The notes: generated from the letters alone by a model not told the origin. 64,000 nucleotides of DNA from Burkholderiales bacterium (GCA_016185015.1 JACPOI010000020.1:372001-436000), one strand, 5' to 3'; positions 7,563-16,469 are shown, numbered from the stretch's first letter. Numbers and translations: made by a program.

Positions 7563-8252
7563 ATGAAGCAAAGAATAATTGTCTGGACACTGGCTTTTCT
7601 GGCCTTGACGCTGTCCGGGTGCGCCACCCGGACCAAGATGGCATTTGAGGATGATGCCCAGAAGGTCACAGCGACCAGCAAGCCCATATTCCTGATGACA
7701 GCCACCATCAAGAACAACTACAAGCCCTCCTACCAACCCAAGTTGATCGTCGTGAACGTTGAGAAAGCCGGGGCCAAAGAGGCCGCGGACCGGCTCAATT
7801 TCACGATGGACGACAAAGCCGAGAACAAGACCGCCGCGCCCGATGCGGGCAACAGCTACCTCCTGCGCCTGGAGCTGGACGCCGGTCGTTACGAGATCCG
7901 GGGGCTGACCAGCCAAGCCATGTCCTTCCCCTTTGTCGGCATGTTCTTCACGCCGCTGCATGTGCCTCTCGACGTCAGCAAACCCGGCGTGTATTACCTT
8001 GGACATGTCTCTGCCATGGTGCGCGAGCGCCAGGGCGAAGAGTTCAAGGCGGGTTCTTCGGTGCCTTTGATCGATCAATCGGTGGTCGGCGCATCGGGTG
8101 GGACTTTCGATGTGGAGATCAGTGACCGGTTTGCGAGCGATGAGGCAGTCTTCCGCGCCAAGTTCCCCGCCCTGAACGGGGTAACGATACAAAAAGCCGT
8201 GCTGCCCGCCTTTGACCGGGCCAAGGCACAGCAGTGGTGGGCCACGAACTAG
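7563..8252 (+). CDS. Putative outer-membrane or periplasmic lipoprotein, unknown function
   Basis: A 229-residue protein with a signal peptide and lipobox ending at Cys20 (TLSGC), so it should be lipid-modified and exported. The mature part is soluble and beta-rich in appearance, with no domain I can name. A hydrophobic stretch near residues 120-140 (MSFPFVGMFFTPLHVPL) stands out. It is monocistronic, between a leader with a foldable ribosome site and a perfect hairpin. The composition is slightly less GC-rich than its neighbours. Confidence 0.75.
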   Translation: MKQRIIVWTLAFLALTLSGCATRTKMAFEDDAQKVTATSKPIFLMTATIKNNYKPSYQPKLIVVNVEKAGAKEAADRLNFTMDDKAENKTAAPDAGNSYLLRLELDAGRYEIRGLTSQAMSFPFVGMFFTPLHVPLDVSKPGVYYLGHVSAMVRERQGEEFKAGSSVPLIDQSVVGASGGTFDVEISDRFASDEAVFRAKFPALNGVTIQKAVLPAFDRAKAQQWWATN

Positions 8253-8262
8253 GAACAAGCCT

Positions 8263-8294
8263 GATGCCAGCAGGAGTTTGTTCCTGCTGGCATC
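8263..8294 (+). terminator. Perfect 13-bp hairpin after the lipoprotein gene
   Basis: GATGCCAGCAGGA (8263-8275) and TCCTGCTGGCATC (8282-8294) are perfect complements with a 6-base loop. The hairpin starts 11 bases after the lipoprotein stop. No poly-T tract follows, so it may terminate weakly or stabilise the 3' end. Confidence 0.6.
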
Positions 8295-8411
8295 TAGCCC
8301 CTGGTCCCCTTGATGGCGGACCAACCAATGCGAGCCAAGTTCGGGATAGCCCGGGTGCGGTTTTGTGGCCCTGCGACTAGCATGCATGCATACCTATCAG
8401 GAGACTGCATC

Positions 8412-9377
8412 ATGCGATTCCCCATTCTGCGCGGCCTGCTGGCCGTGCTGCTGCTGACAGCCGGCGCGGCCCAGGCCCAGAGCTACCCCAGCAAATCGGT
8501 GCGCATCGTCGTGCCCTTCGCCGCCGGCGGCCCGGCCGACAACTATGCGCGATTCATCGGCCAGCGCCTGGGCGACGCGCTGGGCCAGCCCTTCGTGATC
8601 GACAACCGGCCCGGTGCCGGCTCCATCATCGGCACCGACGTGGTGGCCAAGGCCCCGGCCGATGGTTACACCCTGCTGATGATGTCCAACACCCACACGG
8701 TGAACGAGACCCTCATCCCCAGCAAGCCCTTCGTGCTCATGCGCGACTTCGTGCCTGTGGCACCGGTCAACTATTCCGACCTGGTGCTGGTCGCCCACCC
8801 CTCGCTGCCGGTCAAGAACCTCAAGGACATCCTGCAGCTGGCCAAGGACAAGCCCGGCAAGTACAACTACGCCTCCTCGGGCAACGGCACGCCGTACCAC
8901 ATGGCGGGCGAGCTCTTCAAGAGCATGGCCGGCATCTACCTGGTGCATATCCCCTACCGCGGCAGCTCGGGCGCCCGCACCGACATCATCGGCGGCCAGG
9001 TCGACATGATGTTCGACGCCGTTACCACCATGGCCGAGCAGGCCCGCGCCGGCAAGGTGCGCGCCATCGCCACCAGCGGCCGCCAGCGCTCGGCCGTGCT
9101 GCCTGATGTGCCCACCCTGGCCGAGGCCGGTCTGCCCGGTTACGAAGCCACCATCTGGCTCGGGCTCATGGCCCCCAAGGGCACGCCGCCGGCCATCGTG
9201 CAACAGCTCAACGACGCGGTGAGCAAGATCGTGAGCCAACCCGACGTGAACCAGCTCTGGACCAAGCAGGGCGCCGTGGCCATGAAGATGAACCCGCAGG
9301 AGTTCGACAAGTACATGCGCGAGGACATCGAGAAGTGGGCCCGCGTGATCAAAAGCGCTGGCATAAAAGTTGATTGA
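8412..9377 (+). CDS. Bug/TctC-family periplasmic substrate-binding receptor
   Basis: A 321-residue solute receptor of the tripartite tricarboxylate transporter (Bug) family. A signal peptide ends near residue 22 (AQA), and the family patterns IVVPFAAGGPADNYAR, GQPFVIDNRPGAG and [10 protein letters not shown] follow. The start is the ATG at 8412, preceded by CAGGAG; an in-frame ATG at 8310 would put 34 residues ahead of the signal peptide and is rejected. Bug proteins bind carboxylates and feed TctAB membrane partners or act as orphan sensors. No tctA or tctB is present here. Its stop lies 34 bases before the next ATG. Confidence 0.9.
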   Translation: MRFPILRGLLAVLLLTAGAAQAQSYPSKSVRIVVPFAAGGPADNYARFIGQRLGDALGQPFVIDNRPGAGSIIGTDVVAKAPADGYTLLMMSNTHTVNETLIPSKPFVLMRDFVPVAPVNYSDLVLVAHPSLPVKNLKDILQLAKDKPGKYNYASSGNGTPYHMAGELFKSMAGIYLVHIPYRGSSGARTDIIGGQVDMMFDAVTTMAEQARAGKVRAIATSGRQRSAVLPDVPTLAEAGLPGYEATIWLGLMAPKGTPPAIVQQLNDAVSKIVSQPDVNQLWTKQGAVAMKMNPQEFDKYMREDIEKWARVIKSAGIKVD

Positions 9378-9411
9378 ACCTGCCGGCGGCAAAACTGCGA
9401 CACTTCACGAC

Positions 9412-10107
9412 ATGAGTTCTTTGCACATCCTTAGCGGCGGCGCTGCCCAGGGGCTGGTCAACCAGCTGCGCGGTGCCATTTACAACGAAACCGGCCGTGC
9501 CGTCGAAGGCAGCTTCGGCGCCGTGGGCATCATGCGCGACAAGCTGCTCGCAGGTGAGCCCTGCGACGTGGTCATCCTCACGCAGGCGCTGATCGCCGAT
9601 CTCACCACCAAGGGCCACGTCCAGCCCGGCAGCGCCACGCCGCTGGGAGTGGTGAAGACCGGCGTCGCCGTGAAAAGCGGCGAGCCGCAACCGAAGGTGG
9701 ACACGCCCGAATCGCTCAAGGCCGCGCTGCTGGCCGCCAAGGGCATCTACTTCCCCGACCCGGTCAAGGCCACGGCCGGCATCCACTTCATGAACGTGCT
9801 CAAGCAACTGGGCATCGATCAGCAGGTGGCGGGCGCGCTGCGCCCCTACCCCAATGGCGCCGCCGCCATGAAGGCGATGGCAGAGGCCAGCGGCGCGGGC
9901 CTGATCGGCTGCACCCAGGTCACGGAAATCCTCTACACGCCGGGTGTGCAGCTCATCAGCCTGCTGCCCAAAGCGTTTGAGCTGGCCACGGTCTACACCG
10001 CCGCCATCGCGGCCAAGGCCGAGCAGCCGCAGGCCGCACGCATGATGATCGACCTGATGGCCGCACCGGCAGCAGCCGAACTGCGCCGCGCGGGCGGTTT
10101 CGAATAG
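9412..10107 (+). CDS. ModA-like substrate-binding protein lacking a signal peptide
   Basis: A 231-residue protein with the type-II binding fold of molybdate-type (ModA, SBP_bac_11) receptors: LHILSGGAAQGLVNQL at the N-terminus, FGAVGIMRDKLLAGEPCDVVIL, and AAPAAAELRRAGGFE at the end. The sequence begins directly with the first beta strand. Even the alternative ATG at 9370, inside the preceding stop region, adds only a short polar leader without a hydrophobic segment. As written it would stay in the cytoplasm. It follows the Bug receptor closely and probably shares its transcript. It could be a cytoplasmic ligand sensor; the ligand is unknown. Confidence 0.8.
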   Translation: MSSLHILSGGAAQGLVNQLRGAIYNETGRAVEGSFGAVGIMRDKLLAGEPCDVVILTQALIADLTTKGHVQPGSATPLGVVKTGVAVKSGEPQPKVDTPESLKAALLAAKGIYFPDPVKATAGIHFMNVLKQLGIDQQVAGALRPYPNGAAAMKAMAEASGAGLIGCTQVTEILYTPGVQLISLLPKAFELATVYTAAIAAKAEQPQAARMMIDLMAAPAAAELRRAGGFE

Positions 10108-10146
10108 TTGCTGGCACCACCGCGTGCAGGCGCAAGGAGGGTAAGC

Positions 10147-11529
10147 ATGTTGATCCGTCGTCATCTCCTGGCCCTGCTGGCGGGCCTGACCCTGCTGGGG
10201 GGCTGCGCCACGGCGCTGTCGCCCTCGTTCAGCGAGGCGCCGCCCATCGTCTTCGTGCATGGCAATGGCGACAGCGCCGCGCTGTGGTTGACCACGCTCT
10301 GGCGCTTTGAATCCAACGGCTGGCCGCGCGAGCGCCTGCACGCCATCGAGCTGCCCTACCCGCTGGCGCGTGACGACGACAGCAAGGCCCAGCCCGGCCG
10401 CAGCTCCACGACCGAGCACATGGCTTTTCTGAAGACCGAGGTCGAGAAAGTGCTACGCGCCACCGGTGCGCAGCAGGTCGTGCTCTTCGGCAATTCACGC
10501 GGTGGCAACGCAATCCGTCACTTCATCCAGAACGGCGGCGGCACGGCCACGGTCTCGCACGCCATCCTGGGCGGCACACCCAATCACGGCGTCTGGGCCA
10601 TCCCCGGTTTTCGCGAAGGCAACGAGTTCTCGGGCACGGGGCCCTTCCTCACGGGCCTGAACGCGCCCAAGAACGCCAACGGCGACGAGGTCACCGGCCC
10701 GGTGCGCTGGCTCACGATCCGCAGCGACAACAACGACAAGTTCGCCCAGCCCGACGGCCTGTGGATCGGCGCCAAGGGCAAGCCCACCAACGTCACGTAT
10801 GCCGGCCCCGAACTCAAGGGTGCCACCAACATCGTGATCCCGCGCATCGACCACCGCGAGACCTCCTTCTCGCCCGCCGCCTTCGCTGCGGCCTACCGTT
10901 TCCTCACGGGCCGGGCGCCCGGCGCAGACATCACGCCCGAGTCGCGCATCGACCTCGACGGTGTCATCACCGGCCAGGGCGTGGACCCGCTGAACCCGGC
11001 CACCGGCAACTATTCCAACAACCTGCCCATCGCGGGCGCCGAACTCGCCATCTACGCCACCGATGCAGCCACGGGTCAGCGCCTGGGCGCGGCGGCCTAC
11101 ACGCGCAAGGTGGGGGCCGACGGCCGCTGGGGTCCCTTCACGGCCCAGGCCGGCACGGCCTACGAGTTCGAGATCAAGGCCCCCGGTTACGCCACCACGC
11201 ACATCTACCGCAGTGCCTTCCCACGCTCCAGCGCCATCGTGAACCTGCGGCCCGAGCGCATTGCTGTGGCCGACCAGGATGCCCAGGCCCTGGCCATCTT
11301 CACCCGCCCGCGCGGCTACTTCGATGCGCAACGCGACCAGATGCGCTTCGACGGCCAGACCGCGCTGCCCGGTGTGCCGCCAGCCGGCGCCGGTGTGTCC
11401 AGCGCCAAACTCAAGTTGCCCAGCGCTACAGACCGCGCCATAGCGGCTGAGTTCAATGGCGAGAAGCTGGTGGGCCGGGTCTGGCCGGCGGCGCAGCAGC
11501 GCGTGACGGTGCTGGAGTTGACGTACTGA
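10147..11529 (+). CDS. Lipoprotein alpha/beta-hydrolase (esterase/lipase-like)
   Basis: A 460-residue exported hydrolase. The signal peptide ends at a lipobox Cys20 (LLGGC). The hydrolase core has the oxyanion strand IVFVHGNG (34-41) and the nucleophile elbow GNSRGG with Ser117. The C-terminal part, from about residue 270, is beta-rich and may be a carboxypeptidase-regulatory-like or CNA-B-type accessory domain. The start is the ATG at 10147, preceded by an excellent AAGGAGG. Substrate is unknown; lipids or polyesters such as PHB oligomers are possible. It is the last gene before a strong bidirectional terminator. Confidence 0.82.
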   Translation: MLIRRHLLALLAGLTLLGGCATALSPSFSEAPPIVFVHGNGDSAALWLTTLWRFESNGWPRERLHAIELPYPLARDDDSKAQPGRSSTTEHMAFLKTEVEKVLRATGAQQVVLFGNSRGGNAIRHFIQNGGGTATVSHAILGGTPNHGVWAIPGFREGNEFSGTGPFLTGLNAPKNANGDEVTGPVRWLTIRSDNNDKFAQPDGLWIGAKGKPTNVTYAGPELKGATNIVIPRIDHRETSFSPAAFAAAYRFLTGRAPGADITPESRIDLDGVITGQGVDPLNPATGNYSNNLPIAGAELAIYATDAATGQRLGAAAYTRKVGADGRWGPFTAQAGTAYEFEIKAPGYATTHIYRSAFPRSSAIVNLRPERIAVADQDAQALAIFTRPRGYFDAQRDQMRFDGQTALPGVPPAGAGVSSAKLKLPSATDRAIAAEFNGEKLVGRVWPAAQQRVTVLELTY

Positions 11530-11662
11530 GCGGTTGGGCAGCGCGGGGTGTGTGCCCGCAGCTTGCACGTGCCGACAAGCTGTCGACCGGAACAGGAGGG
11601 CGACCTCGCAACACCTGCCTTCAGACTTGAGAGAAGGACGCGTCATGGCCTGACGCAAAAAG

Positions 11663-11686
11663 CAAAACCGCCCGGAGGCGGTTTTG
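11663..11686. terminator. Bidirectional intrinsic terminator
   Basis: CAAAACCGCC (11663-11672) and GGCGGTTTTG (11677-11686) pair perfectly over a CGGA tetraloop, followed by TTTT on the plus strand and with A-rich sequence on the left. It sits between convergent genes (the hydrolase and livM) and should serve both. Confidence 0.85.
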
Positions 11687-11707
11687 TTTTGGAGGCCAGC
11701 TTGGTCT

Positions 11708-12685
11708 TCAGGACTTCTTGCGGTTCCCCAGCCATGCGATCAGCTCGCCCATCACCCCGCGGCGGAAGGCCAGCACGCAGACCACGAAGATCAGACCGGT
11801 GACGATGGTGACCGATTCGCCCAGGGAGCTGAACCATTGCACGCCGCTGAGCTTGGCCAGCCAGCCGCCCATTTCGCCGATCTTGTTTTCCAGCACGATC
11901 ACCAGCGCCGAGCCCAGGATGGGGCCCGAGAGCGTGCCCATGCCGCCCACCAGGGTCATCAGCACCACCTGTCCCGAAGCCGTCCAGTGCACGTCGCTGA
12001 GCGTGGCGAAGCCCAGCACCAGGGTCTTGAGCGAACCGGCCAGGCCGGCCAACGCAGCCGAGAGCACGAAGGCCAGCAGCTTGAAGCGCTGCGTGTCGTA
12101 ACCCAGGGAGATGGAGCGCGGCTCGTTTTCCTTGATGGCCTTGAGCACCTGGCCGAAGGGCGAGTGGATGATGCGCACGATCAGCAGGAAGGCCGCCACC
12201 ACGATGGCCAGGGCCACGTAGTACATGGTCAGGTCGTCCTGCAGGCTCAGTAGGCCGAAGAGCTTGCCGCGCGGCACGCCCTGCAGGCCGTCTTCGCCGC
12301 CGGTCATGGGCGCTTGCAGGCAGAGGAAAAACACCATCTGCGCCAGTGCCAGCGTGATCATGGCGAAGTAGATGCCCTGGCGGCGGATGGCCAGCACCCC
12401 AAAGACCCAGCCCATACCCGCCGCACCCAACGTGCCCAGCAGCAGGCCGACTTCAGGCGTGAGCTGCCAGACCTTGATGGCGTGGCCGGCCACATAGGCC
12501 GCACCGCCCAGGAAGGCCGCGTGGCCGAAGGAGAGCAGGCCGGTGTAACCCAGCAGCAGGTTGAAGGCCGAAGCAAACAGCGCGAAGCACATCAGCTTCA
12601 TGATGAAGACGGGGTAGGCGCCAGCAAAGGGTGCCACCAGCAGGGCCAGCAGCAGGAGGGCGTACCCGATGTTCTTGTAGTTCAT
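11708..12685 (-). CDS. livM: LivM-type ABC transporter permease (importer 1)
   Basis: A 325-residue inner-membrane permease of the branched-chain amino acid (HAAT) ABC family, with about nine to ten hydrophobic segments. The family hallmark GYTGLLSFGHAAFLGGAAY is near residues 46-64, and GGMGTLSGPILGSALV near the C-terminus forms the coupling region. It pairs with LivH to form the membrane channel. It is the last gene of the minus-strand operon livG-livF-receptor-livH-livM, 15 bases after livH. Transported solute may be an amino acid, an aromatic acid or urea-like; sequence alone does not decide. Confidence 0.9.
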   Translation of the reverse strand: MNYKNIGYALLLLALLVAPFAGAYPVFIMKLMCFALFASAFNLLLGYTGLLSFGHAAFLGGAAYVAGHAIKVWQLTPEVGLLLGTLGAAGMGWVFGVLAIRRQGIYFAMITLALAQMVFFLCLQAPMTGGEDGLQGVPRGKLFGLLSLQDDLTMYYVALAIVVAAFLLIVRIIHSPFGQVLKAIKENEPRSISLGYDTQRFKLLAFVLSAALAGLAGSLKTLVLGFATLSDVHWTASGQVVLMTLVGGMGTLSGPILGSALVIVLENKIGEMGGWLAKLSGVQWFSSLGESVTIVTGLIFVVCVLAFRRGVMGELIAWLGNRKKS

Positions 12686-12700
12686 GGTGGGGCGGGACTC

Positions 12701-13585
12701 TTACTTTTCCTTGCCGAACAGGCCGGCCGGGCGCGTCAGCAGCACGATGACCATGATCACGAAGACCACGGTGGAGGAGGCCTCGGGGTAAAACACCTTG
12801 GTGAAACCTTCGACGATGCCCAGGCCCAGGCCGGTGAGGATGGAACCCAGGATGGAGCCCATGCCGCCGATCACCACCACGGCAAACACCACGATGATGA
12901 GGTTCTGCCCCATCAGCGGCGAGACCTGGATCACCGGCGCGGCCAGCACACCGGCAAAGGCCGCCAGCGCCACGCCGAAGCCGTAGGTCAGCGTGACCAT
13001 CAGCGGCACGTTGATGCCGAAGGCTTCCACCAGGCGCGGGTTCTCGGTGCCGGCACGCAGATAGGCGCCCAGGCGGGTCTTCTCGATGACGAACCAGGTG
13101 GCCATGCAGACCGTGATGGAGGCCACCACCACCCAGACGCGGTAGTTGGGCAGCATCATGAAACCCAGATTGCTCGCACCTTCGAGCAGCTCGGGCGTGT
13201 CGTAGTTCAGGCCGGACACACCGTAGATCGAACGCAGCAGGCCTTCGATCAGCAGCGTCAGGCCCAGGGTAAGCAGCAGGCCATACAGATGGTCCAGCTT
13301 GTAGAGCCAGCGCAGCATGGTGCGCTCGATCACCACACCAAACAGCCCGACCGTCAGGGGCGCCAGGAACAGCATCCACCAGTAGCCGAGGCCCAGGTAG
13401 TTCATGCCCATCCAGGTCAGCACGGCGCCCAGCATGAACAAGGCGCCATGCGCGAAGTTGATCACGTTGAGCAGACCGAAGATCACGGCCAGGCCCAGGC
13501 TCAGGATCGCGTAGAACGAGCCGTTGACCAGCCCCAGCAGGAGCTGGCTCAGCAAGGCCGGCAGTGATTTACCAAAGATTTCCAT
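12701..13585 (-). CDS. livH: LivH-type ABC transporter permease (importer 1)
   Basis: A 294-residue permease with about eight membrane segments. Typical LivH features are GLVNGSFYAILSLGLAVIFG (18-37), LLNVINFAHGALFMLGA and GGMGSILGSILTGLGLG near the C-terminus, which contacts the ATPases. It works with LivM, LivG, LivF and the periplasmic receptor encoded immediately upstream. A 68-bp gap with a strong hairpin separates it from the receptor gene, while livM follows after only 15 bases. Confidence 0.9.
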   Translation of the reverse strand: MEIFGKSLPALLSQLLLGLVNGSFYAILSLGLAVIFGLLNVINFAHGALFMLGAVLTWMGMNYLGLGYWWMLFLAPLTVGLFGVVIERTMLRWLYKLDHLYGLLLTLGLTLLIEGLLRSIYGVSGLNYDTPELLEGASNLGFMMLPNYRVWVVVASITVCMATWFVIEKTRLGAYLRAGTENPRLVEAFGINVPLMVTLTYGFGVALAAFAGVLAAPVIQVSPLMGQNLIIVVFAVVVIGGMGSILGSILTGLGLGIVEGFTKVFYPEASSTVVFVIMVIVLLTRPAGLFGKEK

Positions 13586-13602
13586 GAGGATGGTGGGTTG
13601 CC

Positions 13603-13641
13603 GGGCCTGTACACACGCGAAACATGCGCGTGTACAGGCCC
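13603..13641 (-). other. Intergenic hairpin between receptor gene and livH
   Basis: GGGCCTGTACAC (13603-13614) and GTGTACAGGCCC (13630-13641) are perfect 12-base arms with a 15-base loop. In ABC importer operons such hairpins behind the receptor gene protect its mRNA 3' end and raise receptor over permease levels (known for malE-malF). That role is inferred here. Confidence 0.6.
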
Positions 13642-13653
13642 TGGTTCAGCGGT

Positions 13654-14850
13654 TTACTTCCAGAGAGCGCACTTGCTCTCGGCCTTGGTGGTGAACACCT
13701 CGTTGCCCGGCAGCTTCTTGACGACCTTGTAGTAGTCCCAGGCCTCTTTGGACTCGGCCGGCGACTTCACCTGCATCAGGTACATGTCGTGCACGTAACG
13801 GCCGTCCGGGCGGATGTTGCCTTCAGCGTAGAAGTCCTTGAGCTTGGTGCTCTTCAGATAAGCCATCACCTTGTCGGCATCCTCGGTCTTGGTGGCCTGC
13901 AGGGCCTTGAGGTAGTTCATCGTGGCCGAGTAGTTGGCGGCCTGGATGTCCGTGGGCATGCGCTTGGTCTTCTCGAAGTACTTCTTGCCGAAGGCGCGCG
14001 ACTCGTCGTTCAGGTTCCAGTCCCAGCTGGTGGTGAGCAGCAGGCCTTCGGTGTTGCGCAGGCCCAGGCTGTGCACGTCGGAGTTGAAGACCAGCAGGCC
14101 GGCCATCTTCATGCTCTTGTTGATGCCGAATTCCTTGGCCGCCTTGATGGCGTTGATGGTGTCGCCGCCGGCGTTGGCCAGTCCCAGGATCTGGGCCTTG
14201 GAGTTCTGGGCCTGCAGCTGGAAGGACGAGAAGTCAGAGGCGTTGAGCGGGTGGCGTACGGCGCCAGCCACGGTGCCGCCCTTGGCTTTCACCACGTTGG
14301 CCGCGTCGGTCTCCAGCAGTTGGCCGAAGGCGTAGTCGGCCGTCAGGAAGTACCAGTTCTTGCCGCCCTGGTCGACGATGGCGCCGGCCGTGCCCTTGGC
14401 CAGGGCCACGGTGTCGTAGGCGTAGTGGATGGTGTAGGGCGTGCACTGCGCGTTGGTCAGCGCGGAGCCGCCGGCGCCGTTCACGAAGAACACGCGCTTT
14501 TTCTCATTGGCGATCTGGGCCATCGCCAGGGCGGTGCCGCTGTTGGTGCCGCCGAAGAGCATGGTCAGGCCCTGGGTGTCGATCCACTCGCGCGCCTTGG
14601 AGGCGGCGATGTCGGCCTTGTTCTGGTGGTCGGCCGAGAGCAGCTCGATGGGCTTGCCGTTGACCTTGCCGCCGAAATCGTCAATGGCCATCTGGATGGC
14701 CAGGGCGCCGTTCTTGCCGTCCACGTCGGAATACAGGCTGGACATGTCGGTGATGAAGCCGATGCGCACCTTGTCCTGGGCTTGGGCGACGCCCGTGGCC
14801 AGACCGGCAAGGCTGAGCGCGAGGGCGAGGGTGGTCAGTTTTCTTTTCAT
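13654..14850 (-). CDS. Periplasmic substrate-binding protein of ABC importer 1
   Basis: A 398-residue type-I periplasmic binding protein (LivK/AmiC fold). The signal peptide MKRKLTTLALALSLAG...VAQA is cleaved near residue 25, giving a mature DKVRIGFITDMSSLYSD. The phrase GKPIELLSADHQNKADIAA is typical of receptors for aromatic or amino acids. The start is the ATG at 14850, because an in-frame ATG further upstream (15027) runs back into livF and would bury the signal peptide. It is flanked by livF (58 bases upstream) and by a hairpin before livH. Confidence 0.9.
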   Translation of the reverse strand: MKRKLTTLALALSLAGLATGVAQAQDKVRIGFITDMSSLYSDVDGKNGALAIQMAIDDFGGKVNGKPIELLSADHQNKADIAASKAREWIDTQGLTMLFGGTNSGTALAMAQIANEKKRVFFVNGAGGSALTNAQCTPYTIHYAYDTVALAKGTAGAIVDQGGKNWYFLTADYAFGQLLETDAANVVKAKGGTVAGAVRHPLNASDFSSFQLQAQNSKAQILGLANAGGDTINAIKAAKEFGINKSMKMAGLLVFNSDVHSLGLRNTEGLLLTTSWDWNLNDESRAFGKKYFEKTKRMPTDIQAANYSATMNYLKALQATKTEDADKVMAYLKSTKLKDFYAEGNIRPDGRYVHDMYLMQVKSPAESKEAWDYYKVVKKLPGNEVFTTKAESKCALWK

Positions 14851-14908
14851 GGTGGTCTCCTGGTGAGGTGGTGGGGGAAAAGAACCGGATTCGTTGGGGC
14901 CGGGCGCT

Positions 14909-15619
14909 TCAGACGCCCAGCAGTTCATTGAGCACGGGCATCTTGGCCTGCAGCTCCGCGGCGGGGAACTGTTCAACCATGCGGCCGTGTTCCATGACGT
15001 AGAAGCGGTCGGCCAGCGGTGCGGCAAAGCGGAAGTTCTGCTCCACCATCACGATGGTGTAGCCCTTCTGCCGCAGCGTCACGATCATGCGCGCCAGTGC
15101 CTGCACGATCACGGGTGCCAGGCCTTCGGAGATCTCGTCCAGCAGCAGCAGCTTGGCACCGGTGCGCAGGATGCGCGCCACGGCCAGCATCTGCTGCTCG
15201 CCGCCCGACAGGCGCGTGCCCTGGCTGTGGCGGCGCTCGGCCAGGTTGGGGAACATGGCGTAGATCTCGTCCACCGACATGCCGCCGCCCGTGCCCTTGA
15301 GCTGCGGAGGGAGCATCAGGTTTTCCTCGCAGGACAGGCTGGCGAAGATGCCGCGCTCTTCCGGGCAGTAACCCACGCCCAGGTGGGCGATGCGGTGCGT
15401 GGGGTGGTTGACCGTCTCCACCCCGTTGATCTTGATCGAGCCCTGGCGCGTGCCCGTCAGGCCCATGATGGCGCGCAGCGTGGTGGTGCGGCCCGCGCCG
15501 TTGCGGCCCAGCAGGGTGACCACTTCACCGGGGCGCACGACCATGTCCACGCCGTGCAGCACGTGGGATTCGCCGTACCAGGCCTGCAGGCCCTGGAGTT
15601 CGAGTGCGGGCGTCATCAA
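14909..15619 (-). CDS. livF: LivF-type ABC ATPase (importer 1) with Walker-A Lys to Arg
   Basis: A 236-residue ATPase. The Walker A reads GRNGAGRTT (38-46), so the invariant lysine is Arg44. All other motifs are intact: signature LSGGEQQ (137-143), Walker B LLLLDE (157-162) and the H-loop region, which reads MVEQNF with Gln where many ATPases have His, as usual in LivF. The codon is CGC and is clear in the sequence. LivF with LivG powers import. From memory the GAGRTT variant recurs in Burkholderiales LivF proteins, so it may still be functional. It overlaps livG by 4 bases. Confidence 0.92.
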   Translation of the reverse strand: MMTPALELQGLQAWYGESHVLHGVDMVVRPGEVVTLLGRNGAGRTTTLRAIMGLTGTRQGSIKINGVETVNHPTHRIAHLGVGYCPEERGIFASLSCEENLMLPPQLKGTGGGMSVDEIYAMFPNLAERRHSQGTRLSGGEQQMLAVARILRTGAKLLLLDEISEGLAPVIVQALARMIVTLRQKGYTIVMVEQNFRFAAPLADRFYVMEHGRMVEQFPAAELQAKMPVLNELLGV

Positions 15620-16386
15620 TGCGCTCCTTGCAGCTCGGTGTCCACGGTGCCCATATAGGCTTCCATGACCTGCGGGTTGCGCGAGACCTCGGCGTATGGG
15701 CCTTCGGCCAGCACGGCGCCGCGTTGCAGCACGGTGATGGTGTCGGCAATGCTGGCGATCACGCTCATATTGTGTTCAACCATCAGGATGGTGCGGCCGG
15801 CCGATACCTTCTTGATCAGCTGCGTGACGCGGTGCACGTCCTCGTGGCCCATGCCCTGGGTGGGCTCGTCCAGCAGCATGAGTTCGGGTTCCATGGCCAG
15901 GGTGGTGGCGATCTCCAGCGCGCGTTTGCGGCCGTAGGAGAGGTTGACGGTGAGCTCATCGGCCGAGGACTCCAGACCGACTTCCGCCAGCAGGGCGATG
16001 GCGCGTTCGTTGAGCTGGTCCAGCGTGCGCTCGCTCTTCCAGAAGTGGTAGGCCGTGCCCAATTGGCGCTGCAGCGCAATGCGCACGTTTTCCATCAGGG
16101 TCAGGTGCGGGAAGACGGCCGAGATCTGGAAGGAGCGGATGATGCCGCGGCGCGCAATCTGCGCCGGCCGCTCACGCGTGATGTCGATGCCGTTGAACAG
16201 GATGGTGCCCGAGGTGGGCTCCAGAAACTTGGTCAACAGGTTGAAACAGGTAGTCTTGCCGGCTCCGTTGGGCCCGATCAGCGCGTGGATGGAGCCGCTC
16301 ACCACGGACAGGTCCACCTGGCTGACGGCCGTGAACCCCTTGAACTCCTTGGTGAGCTTGTGCGTTTGCAGAATGATGTTGCTCAT
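15616..16386 (-). CDS. livG: LivG-type ABC ATPase (importer 1)
   Basis: A 256-residue ATPase starting MSNIILQTHKLTKEFKGF. Walker A is GPNGAGKTT, signature LSYGRKRALEI, Walker B LMLLDEP and H-loop MVEHNM. The ATG at 16386 was chosen over one at 16401 because family members begin a few residues before the first beta strand. It is the first gene of the operon. The upstream 166 bp, shared with the divergent Ldh-family gene, contain two palindromic operator-like elements. Confidence 0.92.
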   Translation of the reverse strand: MSNIILQTHKLTKEFKGFTAVSQVDLSVVSGSIHALIGPNGAGKTTCFNLLTKFLEPTSGTILFNGIDITRERPAQIARRGIIRSFQISAVFPHLTLMENVRIALQRQLGTAYHFWKSERTLDQLNERAIALLAEVGLESSADELTVNLSYGRKRALEIATTLAMEPELMLLDEPTQGMGHEDVHRVTQLIKKVSAGRTILMVEHNMSVIASIADTITVLQRGAVLAEGPYAEVSRNPQVMEAYMGTVDTELQGAH

Positions 16387-16421
16387 TAGAAGGGCGAGCA
16401 TAGGGCCGGCCCCGGCATGGG

Positions 16422-16469
16422 GCTAGGGTGTTAGTCCCTATGCATAAATACCTACCGGGATAATCCCGG
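16422..16469. promoter_or_regulatory. Operator-like palindromes in the livG/Ldh divergent region
   Basis: TAGGGTGTTAGTCCCTA (16424-16440) has inverted 5-base arms, and CCGGGATAATCCCGG (16455-16469) is a palindrome around one central base. Both lie between divergent start codons at 16386 and 16553. A CTAGGGT-type half-site recurs near 24920, 25029 and 29683. They may bind a regulator. No promoter hexamers were clear. Confidence 0.4.
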
